From Actinocorallia herbida (GTDB lineage: Bacteria; Actinomycetota; Actinomycetes; Streptosporangiales; Streptosporangiaceae), in the NCBI RefSeq assembly GCF_003751225.1, contig NZ_RJKE01000001.1, positions 3,162,001-3,226,000 on the forward strand: a DNA stretch of 64,000 bases. The letters run 5' to 3'. The position numbers and the translations under genes are program-made. This document shows, piece by piece, positions 26,971-34,695 of this stretch (positions within the stretch are counted from its first letter, which is position 1; each line of letters begins with the position of its first letter). The notes under the pieces are model-generated. The model was not told the origin of the DNA. It made no database searches and saw only the letters and a program-made list of their open reading frames with translations.

Positions 26971-27141
26971 GCCACTGCTCCTCGTCGTCGGTTACCAGCG
27001 ACGGTCACATGACCGGCGCCCGCGCGAGAAGCAAGCCGCCGGGTAAATAAGTGAAATCTGTGCCGTAAGTGATGAATTACCGAAAGATGCCCAAGTCTCT
27101 ACCGAGAGTGGTGCCCGGACGGCGCGGCCGGCATGCGCGGT

Positions 27142-28053
27142 TCAACGCTCCTTGGCGATCGCTTCGCGGACCGCGGGGGCGATCTCGCGGGCCCAGCGGC
27201 CGAGGGACGCGTCGTCGTGGGCCGCGTGGCCGGGCGGGAACAGGAGGAAGCCGGAGGCGCGGTGGTCGAGGACCGCGGTGGTGAGTTCGTCGGCCCATTG
27301 GGCGGGCGAACCGCCGATCCAGCGGCCGTCGCGGTCGCGGGTGGCGGGCAGTGGGCGTTCGGTGATGCGGCCGGGGAGGTTGAAGACCGTGCGGATCTCC
27401 CGCGGATCACGGCCGGCGGAGCGGGCGGCCTCGTCGATGAGGGGGCGGGAGGCCCGGTAGCGCTCGCTCAGCCAGTCCGCCGCGTGGCCGGGAATCCAGC
27501 CGTCGGCCACCCGGCCCGTCGCGCGCAGCGAGGAGGGGCCGACCGAGCCGGTCCACACCGGCGGGGCGGGCTCGGGGGACGGCTCGATCCGCTCCACCTG
27601 GTAATGGCGGCCCTGGAAGGTGACGGGCGGGCCGCCCCCGGACAGGAGCTTGACCAACGTGATCGCCTCCTCGAAGGCCTCGACCGCGGCGCCCGGGGAG
27701 AGGCGCGGCACGCCCATGTCGGCGATCCGGTCCCACAGCCCGCCCGCGCCCATGCCGAGCACGACCCGGCCGCCCGAAAGGGCCGACAGCGACGTCACCG
27801 TGCGGGCGAGCATGGGCGCGGGCCGCGTCGGCAGGTTGGTGACGTTGGCCAGCCCCGCGATGCGCTCGGTCCGTCCGAGCAGGAAGCCGAGTGCCGCGTA
27901 GGCGTCCACGCGGGAACCGAGGTACGGGTGGTCGGAGACGGAGAACAGGTCGAGCCCGTCGCGGTCGGCCCGCTGGACCGCGCGCAGCAGTTCCGGCGTC
28001 TCGTCGAGGCCGGTGTGCCCGCCGAAACCGAAGTGGACTTCTGGAGTGGACAT
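27142..28053 (-). CDS. LLM-class F420-dependent oxidoreductase
   Basis: This 303-residue luciferase-like TIM-barrel protein has the family signatures VHFGFGGHTGLDETPELL at the N-terminus, the LSGGRVVLGMGAGG turn, and ADGWIPGHAADWLSERYR. Such enzymes use coenzyme F420 (or FMN) to reduce or oxidise unknown substrates. The ATG at 28053 has a modest GAGG upstream. Immediately upstream lie two dyads forming a perfect 18-bp inverted repeat (28075-28117) and then a MarR gene on the same strand, which points to control by that MarR protein. Confidence 0.85.
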   Translation of the reverse strand: MSTPEVHFGFGGHTGLDETPELLRAVQRADRDGLDLFSVSDHPYLGSRVDAYAALGFLLGRTERIAGLANVTNLPTRPAPMLARTVTSLSALSGGRVVLGMGAGGLWDRIADMGVPRLSPGAAVEAFEEAITLVKLLSGGGPPVTFQGRHYQVERIEPSPEPAPPVWTGSVGPSSLRATGRVADGWIPGHAADWLSERYRASRPLIDEAARSAGRDPREIRTVFNLPGRITERPLPATRDRDGRWIGGSPAQWADELTTAVLDHRASGFLLFPPGHAAHDDASLGRWAREIAPAVREAIAKER

Positions 28054-28074
28054 GCGTGCGCACCTCGCGAGATA

Positions 28075-28117
28075 GAAGTTCGTACCACGAACAGTATTAG
28101 TTCGTGGTACGAACTTC
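28075..28117. promoter_or_regulatory. Double MarR-type operator
   Basis: Two dyads, GTTCGTACCACGAAC (28078-28092) and GTTCGTGGTACGAAC (28100-28114), are mirror images. With flanking bases they form a perfect 18-bp inverted repeat (28075-28092 and 28100-28117) separated by AGTATTA. It lies 22-64 bp upstream of the LLM start. Each dyad of 6+3+6 bp is the size expected for one MarR dimer. Confidence 0.7.
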
Positions 28118-28147
28118 AACCCCGTGGCGCCATCCGGGTGCCGCCCG

Positions 28148-28627
28148 CTAGGGCTCCCGGCTCGCGGGCTCCGCCTCGGACGCGGCGAAGACCGCCGGGA
28201 CCTCGTTGTCCACGATGACGCGGCCCAGCAGCCCGGCGAGCACCTCGCGCTCGGCGGGGTCGAGTCCTGTAGCGAGCGCGTCGACCCGGCGGCAGGTCTC
28301 GGCGTAGAACTCCTCGGCGAGCGAGGCGCCGCGCGCGGTGAGCGAGACCCGTACCGCGCGGGTGTCCCGCGGCTCGGGCTCCCTCCTGACCAGGCCGTTG
28401 CGCTCGGTCCTGTCCACCAGCCCGGTGAGGCTGGACTTGGCGAGCCCGAGCGTCGCGCCCAGCTCGCCCATCCCGTACGGCTGCCCCATGAGCACGCACA
28501 GCAGCTGCCCCTGCTGCTGGGTCAGCCCGAACTCCCGCGCCGACTCCACGTACACCGCGTTCACCAGGAACGTCGCCCGCACCAGCGCCGGCACGATCCC
28601 GATCCGCTCTTCCAGACCCTTTCCCAT
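28148..28627 (-). CDS. MarR family transcriptional regulator
   Basis: The 159-residue protein has the MarR winged-helix fold: FGLTQQQGQLLCVLMGQPYG leads into the recognition helix region (LGLAKSSLTGLVDRTERNGLV) and the wing RREPEPRDTRAVRVSLTARG. It lies on the same strand as the LLM oxidoreductase gene, with the double operator between them, so it probably represses that gene; whether it also regulates itself is unclear because no similar dyad is seen upstream of its own ATG. Confidence 0.9.
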   Translation of the reverse strand: MGKGLEERIGIVPALVRATFLVNAVYVESAREFGLTQQQGQLLCVLMGQPYGMGELGATLGLAKSSLTGLVDRTERNGLVRREPEPRDTRAVRVSLTARGASLAEEFYAETCRRVDALATGLDPAEREVLAGLLGRVIVDNEVPAVFAASEAEPASREP

Positions 28628-28736
28628 CCGCCGAGAATACCTTCCGGCATCGGGAAATTCGCAGGACGAACTGCCCCGCGTCTCCCGGATCCGCCGCTCG
28701 GCCGCCCGCGCGGCGGACTCGCCCGGAGGCGCGGAC

Positions 28737-28766
28737 GGCCCCGCCGTCCGGGGGGACGACGGGGCC
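28737..28766. terminator. Hairpin after the lipoprotein gene
   Basis: The 13-bp arms GGCCCCGCCGTCC and GGACGACGGGGCC carry a single mismatch and a 4-nt G-rich loop. They lie about 30 bp past the stop of the minus-strand lipoprotein gene. Confidence 0.6.
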
Positions 28767-28797
28767 GGGGCGGTGCTGAGCCCGGTTCAGCCGGAGA

Positions 28798-29343
28798 TCA
28801 GTTCAGCTTCCATTCGCCGGTCTGCGGTCCCATGCCGCTGTCCAGGGTGATCTGGAGTCCGGCCGGCTTGACCTTCTTCGGCATCTCGAAGACGACCCAG
28901 CCTTTCCGCTTCTTTCCAGGGGCCATTTTCAGGTTGTCGACGATCGGCCCCGCCGAGATCTTGGTGAGGATCGTGGTGTTGTACTCCTGGCCGTCGGCGT
29001 CGAGGAGTACCGAGCTGGTCAGGAGCGAGTCGTCGTACACGACGGTGCCGACGTTCTCCAGGGAGATCTGCACGGCGACGAATCGGTTCCCCTTTTCGGA
29101 AGGCTTGAATCCGTCGGTGGCCTTGACCGTCTTCGGCGGCTTCAGCACGGTGATCGCGACTTTCAGATTATCGTCCATGCCCTTCAATGTGATCTTGTCC
29201 CCGACCTTCGCGGACGACGGCGCACCCTGCTCCTGCCCGGTGCCGCCGCCCCCGCCGTCAGGATTGGTCGTCACCTCGGCCGGGGCGCATCCGGACAGGC
29301 CGAAGACGAGCGCGACGGCCAGCATGAAAAAGGACTTCTTCAC
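28798..29343 (-). CDS. DUF4352-type lipoprotein
   Basis: This 181-residue predicted lipoprotein starts with a lipoprotein signal peptide (KKSFFMLAVALVFGLSGC, lipobox L-S-G-C with the lipid-bearing Cys near residue 19), then a Gly/Gln-rich linker. The single immunoglobulin-like DUF4352 domain follows: KVGDKITLKGMDDNLKVAIT, KGNRFVAVQISLENVGTV and a C-terminal KRKGWVVFEMPKKVK strand. It would be anchored on the outer face of the membrane; its function is unknown. The GTG at 29343 directly precedes the Lys-Lys of the signal peptide and has GGAGAA upstream. Confidence 0.82.
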   Translation of the reverse strand: MKKSFFMLAVALVFGLSGCAPAEVTTNPDGGGGGTGQEQGAPSSAKVGDKITLKGMDDNLKVAITVLKPPKTVKATDGFKPSEKGNRFVAVQISLENVGTVVYDDSLLTSSVLLDADGQEYNTTILTKISAGPIVDNLKMAPGKKRKGWVVFEMPKKVKPAGLQITLDSGMGPQTGEWKLN

Positions 29344-29527
29344 AGAGTTCTCCGAAACACGAGTCGACGCATGAGGCATGCCGACACTAGAGCTTTTCGA
29401 GTGGTGGCTCTGTGCTCGGTGACGCACATGTGCTCGTGTTCGCGGAGTGGCGGGTTGACGTATTCCCTTGATATGTACAACCGGCGATCGCGGCCGGGAA
29501 CTTAACGCAAAAATGCCCCGGAGCGAC

Positions 29528-29983
29528 TCAACCGGCGGGTGGGAAACCACCGGTGGCGACCGGACCCCAGGAATCGATGGTGATGCGGATCAGGGATTTG
29601 TTCTGGCGGGCCATGGCCTCGCGATAGTCGTCCCAGTCCGGGTGCTCCCCGGCGATGCAGCGGTAGTAGTCGACCAGACCTTCGAGGGCCTCGGGCATGT
29701 CGAGGACCTCGGCCTGCCCGTCGACCTGGACGTAGGGGCCGTCCCAGTCGTCGGAAAGGACGCAGATCGACACCGCCGGGGTGCGCCGCGCGTTGTGCGC
29801 CTTCGCGCGGGACGGGTAGGTGGAGACGACGACGCGGCCCTCGGCGTCCACCCCGCAGGTCACGGGGGACATCTGCGGGGTGCCGTCGGACTTCGCGGTG
29901 ACGAGGACGCCGTGGTGCCGGGTGCGCAGAAAGTCCAGGAGCGCGGCGCGGTCCACGCGGTCGGCGGTGGCGATACGAGGCAT
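29528..29983 (-). CDS. PPOX-class F420-dependent oxidoreductase
   Basis: The 151-residue single-domain split-barrel protein matches the actinobacterial F420-dependent PPOX family: LDFLRTRHHGVLVTAKSDG, then VVVSTYPSRAKAHNARRTP and the central VSICVLSDDWDGPYVQVDGQAEV. The C-terminal RQNKSLIRITIDSWGP strand is typical of the F420/biliverdin-reductase group. It probably reduces a small hydrophobic substrate with F420H2. It is preceded by AAAGGG before the ATG and follows the aldo/keto reductase gene on the same strand by 84 bp. Confidence 0.88.
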   Translation of the reverse strand: MPRIATADRVDRAALLDFLRTRHHGVLVTAKSDGTPQMSPVTCGVDAEGRVVVSTYPSRAKAHNARRTPAVSICVLSDDWDGPYVQVDGQAEVLDMPEALEGLVDYYRCIAGEHPDWDDYREAMARQNKSLIRITIDSWGPVATGGFPPAG

Positions 29984-30067
29984 GGGAAAAGGCCCTTTCG
30001 GGTGGTGTGGAAAAGAGATCGCGGCACGGGCTCGGAGCGGCCGAAGCGCGTCCCGGAAGCCCGGCCG

Positions 30068-30907
30068 TCAGGGGATCCAGTCGAAGGTGTCCGGGTCGGG
30101 GCCGACGCGCCCCGCCTCGCCCTGGTCGAGGGCGTCGATCGCGGCGGTCTCGGCCTCGGTGAGTTCGAAGTCGAAGAGCGCGAAGTTCTCGTCCATCCGG
30201 GCGCGGTGCGTCGACTTGGGGAAGATCACGTCGCCCCGCTGGATGTGCCGGCGCAGGATGACCTGCGCGTTGGTCCTGCCGCGTTCGTCCGCGATCCGCG
30301 CGATGACCGGGTCGTCGAGGACCTTGCCCTGGCCGAGCGGCCCCCACGCCTCGACGATGACGCCGTGCCGCAACGACGCCGCGCGGGCCGCCTCGTTCCC
30401 GAAGTACGGGTGGACCTCGATCTGGTTGACGGCCGGGGCGACGCCGGTCTCGGCGATGATCCGGTCGAGGTGCGCGGGCTGGAAGTTCGACACGCCGACG
30501 CTGCGCAGGCGTCCGTCGGCGACGAGTTCCGTCATCGCCCGCCAGGTCGAGACGTAGTCGCCGTCGTACCGGGTCGGCAGCGGCCAGTGCATGAGGAACA
30601 GGTCGAGCCGCTCGACGCCGAGCCGCCGCAGCGTCTCCTCGAACGAGGCGCGCACGTCGTCGGGCCGGTGGCTGTCGTTGTTCAGCTTGCTGGTGAGATA
30701 GATCTCGTCGCGCGGGATGCCGGAGGCCGCGACCGCCCGGCCGACGCCCTCCTCGTTGCCGTACATCTGCGCGGTGTCGATGTGCCGGTAGCCCGCCTCC
30801 AGGGCCTGGCCGACCGTCTCCGCGGTCTGCTCCGGCGGCACGAGGTAGGTGCCGAAACCGAGCTGCGGAATGGTCGTCTCGTCGTTGAGCGTGATCGTCG
30901 GAACCAT
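30068..30907 (-). CDS. Aldo/keto reductase
   Basis: This 279-residue (alpha/beta)8 NADPH-dependent carbonyl reductase has the family signatures GYRHIDTAQMYGNEEGVGRA (with catalytic Asp and Tyr), LDLFLMHWPLP (catalytic His) and, near the C-terminus, VIFPKSTHRARMDEN, the NADPH-binding K-S/T-x-R region. It resembles 2,5-diketo-gluconate reductase-type AKR5 enzymes. The ATG at 30907 has GGTGG 5 nt upstream; a GTG three codons earlier (30916) is an alternative. It is the first of two redox genes on the minus strand with the PPOX protein. Confidence 0.92.
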   Translation of the reverse strand: MVPTITLNDETTIPQLGFGTYLVPPEQTAETVGQALEAGYRHIDTAQMYGNEEGVGRAVAASGIPRDEIYLTSKLNNDSHRPDDVRASFEETLRRLGVERLDLFLMHWPLPTRYDGDYVSTWRAMTELVADGRLRSVGVSNFQPAHLDRIIAETGVAPAVNQIEVHPYFGNEAARAASLRHGVIVEAWGPLGQGKVLDDPVIARIADERGRTNAQVILRRHIQRGDVIFPKSTHRARMDENFALFDFELTEAETAAIDALDQGEAGRVGPDPDTFDWIP

Positions 30908-30988
30908 GTCTCCCACCGTAACCGTGGACGCCCAGGTCAGCGACGTGCGGGCGGTGCCGATGACCGAGATTTCACCTTCTGTACCGGG

Positions 30989-31885
30989 CTAGAGCGCGAA
31001 GAGGGCGGCGGCGTTGTCGTGCACGACGGAGCGGAGCCAGGCGTCGCCGAGGCCGAGCCGGGCCAGGGACTCCAGGGAGTGCAGGTAGGGGTAGGGGATG
31101 TTGGGGAAGTCGCTGCCGTGCAGGATCCGGTGCTGGAGCGCGCGAAGCCGGGAGAGGTCGGCGGCGGGGAACGGCTCGGTGAAGTCGGGGAAGTCGGTGA
31201 AGGCCATCGTGGTGTCGAGGCGGACCTCCGCGTACCGGTCGGCGAGGTCGAGGAACGCGGTGTACTCGGGCATACCGAGGTGCGCGACGATCAGGGGCAG
31301 CCGCGGGTGGCGGGCGAGGACCTCGCCGATCGGCCCCGGCCCGGTGAAGTTCCCGGGCACCGGCCCCGACGCGCAGTGCGCGACGACCGGCACACCCGCC
31401 TCGGCGAGCAGCCCCCAGACCCCGTCGAGCAGCGGGTCGCGCGGGTCGTAGCCGCCGACCTGGAGGTGCGCCTTGAAGACGCGGGCGCCGCCCTCGATCG
31501 CGTGGCGCACGTAGTCCACGGCGCCGGGCTCGGGGAAGAACGTCGCGGTGCGCAGGCAGTCGGGGGTGCGGGCGGCGAAGTCCGCGGCCCAGGAGTTGAG
31601 CCACCCCGCCATGTCCGGCTTGTGCGGGTAGACCATCGCGGTGAACGCGCGGACGCCGAAGGACCGCAGGGCCGCCAGCCGCTCGTCCTCGTCGGCCCGG
31701 TACCGGATCGGCCAGGCCACCCCGGTGAGCGGCCCCACCCCGTCGAAGTAGGCCCACACCTTGTCCATCACGTTCTTCGGAAGGAAGTGCGTGTGCACGT
31801 CGATGACCCCGGGCAGCCCCAGCCGCTCCCAGAACCGCACGACCTCGGCCGCCTCGTCCACCACGTCCCACCGATCTCCGCTCAC
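30989..31885 (-). CDS. Amidohydrolase-2 family protein
   Basis: This 298-residue TIM-barrel metal-dependent hydrolase has the N-terminal metal motif DVHTHFLP (residues about 29-36), a second His in VVAHCASG, IVAHLGMPEY in the middle, and the C-terminal HGSDFPNIPYPY Asp motif. The family includes decarboxylases and amidohydrolases related to ACMSD. The substrate is unknown. The GTG start at 31885 overlaps the end of the decayed NADAR-family gene, so the present promoter may lie within that remnant. Confidence 0.85.
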   Translation of the reverse strand: MSGDRWDVVDEAAEVVRFWERLGLPGVIDVHTHFLPKNVMDKVWAYFDGVGPLTGVAWPIRYRADEDERLAALRSFGVRAFTAMVYPHKPDMAGWLNSWAADFAARTPDCLRTATFFPEPGAVDYVRHAIEGGARVFKAHLQVGGYDPRDPLLDGVWGLLAEAGVPVVAHCASGPVPGNFTGPGPIGEVLARHPRLPLIVAHLGMPEYTAFLDLADRYAEVRLDTTMAFTDFPDFTEPFPAADLSRLRALQHRILHGSDFPNIPYPYLHSLESLARLGLGDAWLRSVVHDNAAALFAL

Positions 31886-32342
31886 CCGAGCGACGGTACT
31901 GAACCGCCGGCCCGGAACGCCCCCCGGCCCCCCGCCGCGCAGGCCCGGCAGGCGTACACGATCGTGGGGTACGTGCGGTCGCCGTGGGAGACGGGGAGGG
32001 GAACTCGTTGCGGAGCGCCCGCCCGTGGAGGTCGGTCGGCCGTTCCGTCGGAGGGTTCATCTGCTGGTGGAGGGCGATCGCCGGGGACCCCGTCGCGGAC
32101 GGGTCGTCGGCGTGCAAGGACGGCCAGGGCTTCGCGCTCCTCGGGCGGGCCCTGTCGCCGGCGCGGAAGTACTCCAGGACGGACTCGCGCGTCTCGGGCA
32201 TGGTGATCGGCCCGTCGCCGCCGACGGGTGCGCCCAGGTCCGTGGCCGGCGTGCGGAGCGGGATGTCCTGCCGGTCCAGGTCGCCCAGGACGTGGACGCG
32301 CCGGTACGCCGGAATCGCGGGATACGGCCTGCCCCACGTCAT
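31882..32342 (-). pseudogene. Decayed NADAR-family gene
   Basis: On the minus strand from 32342 the frame reads YPAIPAYRRVHVLGDLDRQD then IPLRTPATDLGAP and ETRESVLEYFRAGDR, which resembles the middle region of large actinobacterial NADAR proteins. At ALRNEFP (near 32000) the match jumps by one base into another frame, which continues PVSHGDRTYPTIVYACRAC, resembling the conserved (W/Y)PTVxHAY segment at the start of the NADAR domain. It then diverges and stops at 31882. The N-terminal part (an estimated 150-200 residues) and nearly all of the NADAR N-glycosidase domain are missing. I call it a pseudogene with one frameshift and two end truncations; this rests on remembered family patterns. Confidence 0.55.
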
Positions 32343-32384
32343 CCCGGCACGCTCACGCCCGCTTCCGCCCTCCGCCCGCGGATG

Positions 32385-33335
32385 TCAGCGCCGCGAGGCG
32401 GGCGGGGTGTCCGCGGTGAGGGCGGAGGGCCAGCGGCCTTCGTGGACGGTGGCGTGGACCTGGGTGGTGAGGAGGGTCGCGACCGCGGTGACGGCGGGGG
32501 ACGAACGGGCGGCGCGGGAGGTGCCCAGGACGAGGGCGCGCCAGACCTCGGGGTCGCGGAGCGGGGAGGCGGTGAGGGTGCCGTCGCGGACGTCGGCGGC
32601 GATGCCGATGCCGGGGAGGACCGTCCAGCCGTGGCCGCCGAGGACGAAGAGCTTCTGGAGGCGCATCGAGTTGGTCTGGACGGTGATGTCGAGGCGCTCC
32701 CCGGCCTTGGCCGCGGCCGCGTCGACGAGCGCGCGCAGGCCGCTGCCCGCGGCGGGCATGACGAGCGGGTGGCGGGCCACCTCGGCGAAGGGCACCGGTT
32801 CGTCGGGGCGCAGCCCGGCGGACGGCGGCGCGACCACCCACAGCTTCTCCCGGACCAGGGGGCGGGCGTTCAGCGGAGGCGCGGCGGCGAGGTCGTAGAG
32901 GAGGCTGACGTCCACGTCGCCGTCGTCGAGCCACTGCTGGAGGTAGCTGGAGTAGCCGGTGAGGACGCGCAGCTCGATGCCGGGATGGTCGTGGGCGAGC
33001 GCGGCGACGAGGCGTTCGGCGAGGAGGTCGGCGGAGCTCTCCAGCAGGCCGACGGTGACGATCCCGGTGATCTCCCCGGGCGCGGGCTGGATCTCGGCGC
33101 GGGCGCGGTCCAGCTCCGTCAGCGCGCGGCGGGCCCGTTCGATGAGCTTCGTCCCGGCCTCGGTCGGCCGCATGCCCTGCCGGGTCCGCTCGAAGAGCGT
33201 CACCCCGAGTTCCCGCTCCAGGCCGCGGATCTGCCGGGTGACGGCGGGCTGGACCAGGTGCAGCAGCTCCGCGGCCCGCGTGACGCCGCCGACCTCGGCC
33301 ACGGTGATGACCGCCCTGAGCTGCTTGAGATCCAT
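32385..33335 (-). CDS. LysR family transcriptional regulator
   Basis: The 316-residue regulator has an N-terminal winged helix (DLKQLRAVITVAEVGGVTRA then AELLHLVQPAVTRQIRGLE, residues 2-60) and a periplasmic-binding-like effector domain. ATG 33335 has AAGGAGG upstream; the longer open frame to 33476 is not needed. It is divergent from the CoA-transferase/acyl-CoA dehydrogenase pair, and a 13-bp perfect inverted repeat between them (33398-33426) is the likely site through which it controls both directions. Confidence 0.9.
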   Translation of the reverse strand: MDLKQLRAVITVAEVGGVTRAAELLHLVQPAVTRQIRGLERELGVTLFERTRQGMRPTEAGTKLIERARRALTELDRARAEIQPAPGEITGIVTVGLLESSADLLAERLVAALAHDHPGIELRVLTGYSSYLQQWLDDGDVDVSLLYDLAAAPPLNARPLVREKLWVVAPPSAGLRPDEPVPFAEVARHPLVMPAAGSGLRALVDAAAAKAGERLDITVQTNSMRLQKLFVLGGHGWTVLPGIGIAADVRDGTLTASPLRDPEVWRALVLGTSRAARSSPAVTAVATLLTTQVHATVHEGRWPSALTADTPPASRR

Positions 33336-33397
33336 CCCGGGCCTCCTTCTGCCATCGCGCCGACGCATGATCCCATCAGGAAATGCTATTTCACTTT

Positions 33398-33426
33398 CGC
33401 TCCCATCATCACTGATGATGGGAGCG
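33398..33426. promoter_or_regulatory. Perfect inverted repeat between LysR and CoA-transferase
   Basis: The arms CGCTCCCATCATC and GATGATGGGAGCG (13 bp each, 3-bp spacer ACT) lie 63-91 bp upstream of the LysR start and 56-84 bp upstream of the CoA-transferase start. The core ATCAT-N5-ATGAT fits the interrupted dyads bound by LysR proteins. Confidence 0.65.
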
Positions 33427-33481
33427 AGGTCCGGAGATGTCCCGGGCGTCCCTTTCGGCCGTATCCCAGGGAGCACACCGC

Positions 33482-34666
33482 ATGACCGAGCGTCCGCTGT
33501 CCGGCGTCACCGTCGTCAGCCTGGAGCAGGCGGTGGCCGCACCGTTCGCGACGCGTCAGCTCGCCGATCTGGGCGCGCGGGTGATCAAGATCGAGCGGCC
33601 CGGCGAAGGCGACTTCGCCCGCCGCTACGACGGAACGGTCCATGGGCATTCCAGCTACTTCGTCTGGCTCAACCGCTCGAAGGAGTCGGTGACGCTCGAT
33701 CTGAAGGACCCGCGGGGCGGGGACATCCTGCACGGGCTCCTGGCCGGCGCCGACGTGTTCGTGCAGAACCTCGCACCGGGCGCGGCGGCCCGTCTCGGCT
33801 TCGGCGTGGACGACCTGACCGCGCGCCATCCCGAGCTGATCCCCTGCACGATCTCCGGCTACGGCACCGACGGCCCGTGGGCGGACCAGAAGGCCTACGA
33901 CCTCCTCGTGCAGTGCCAGACCGGCCTCGTCTCGCTGACGGGCACGCCCGAGGGGACGGCCCGGGTAGGCGTCTCGGTGGCCGACATCGCCGCCGGGATG
34001 TACGCCTACAGCGGCATCCTCACCGCGCTGTACACGCGTGCGGTCCAGGGCCGCGTGCGCCCCGTGGAGGTGTCGCTGTTCGAGGCGCTGGCGGAGTGGA
34101 TGAGCCAGCCCGCCTACTACACCCGATACGGCGGGACGCAGCCTCCGCGCGTCGGAACGCAGCACGCCACGATCGCCCCCTACGGGGCCTACACCGCGGC
34201 CGATGGCGAGGAGGTGCTCTTCTCCGTCCAGAACGAGCGCGAATGGGCGGCGCTCTGCGCGCGCTTCCTCGACCGTCCCGAACTCGCCGGAGACCCGCGC
34301 TTCGCCACCGGACCGGACCGCGTCGTCCATCGGGACGCCCTGAACGCGATCATCGCCGACCGCGTCGGCGCGTCCCCGGCCCGGGACGTCCTGGCGCGGT
34401 TGCAGGGGATCGGGATCGCCGCCGCTGAGGTCAACGACGTCGCGGCGTTCCTCGACCATCCCGTGCTCGCCGGGCGGGACCGGTGGCGGGACGTCGGCGT
34501 CCCGGGCGCGACGATCCAGGCGCTGCTCCCGCCGGTCGACCTCGCGGGCGTCGACCCCCGGATGGACCCGGTGCCCGCCGTAGGCGAGCACACCGACGCC
34601 GTCCTCGCCGCCCTCGGCCACACCCCCGCGCAGCGGGCCGCGCTCCGCGCGGACCGCGTCATCTGA
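33482..34666 (+). CDS. CaiB/BaiF family (class III) CoA-transferase
   Basis: This 394-residue enzyme is a family III CoA-transferase: LSGVTVVSLEQAVAAPFATR and the nearby ADLGARVIKIERPGEGD open the N-terminal CoA-binding region. KAYDLLVQCQTGLVSLTG carries the Asp expected to form the acyl-anhydride intermediate, and SLFEALAEWM lies in the linker. It transfers CoA between carboxylic acids. With the acyl-CoA dehydrogenase 29 bp downstream it forms a small catabolic operon, probably activating and oxidising a carboxylic acid under LysR control. Confidence 0.92.
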   Translation: MTERPLSGVTVVSLEQAVAAPFATRQLADLGARVIKIERPGEGDFARRYDGTVHGHSSYFVWLNRSKESVTLDLKDPRGGDILHGLLAGADVFVQNLAPGAAARLGFGVDDLTARHPELIPCTISGYGTDGPWADQKAYDLLVQCQTGLVSLTGTPEGTARVGVSVADIAAGMYAYSGILTALYTRAVQGRVRPVEVSLFEALAEWMSQPAYYTRYGGTQPPRVGTQHATIAPYGAYTAADGEEVLFSVQNEREWAALCARFLDRPELAGDPRFATGPDRVVHRDALNAIIADRVGASPARDVLARLQGIGIAAAEVNDVAAFLDHPVLAGRDRWRDVGVPGATIQALLPPVDLAGVDPRMDPVPAVGEHTDAVLAALGHTPAQRAALRADRVI

Positions 34667-34695
34667 CCACCGTTCGTCTTTTCCAGGAGCCTTCT

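Noticed and set aside
24511-27012. 833-codon open frame antisense to pyc
   Set aside because: It covers pyc exactly, has Arg/Gly/Val-rich shadow composition and no domain; GC-rich codon bias creates long antisense frames.
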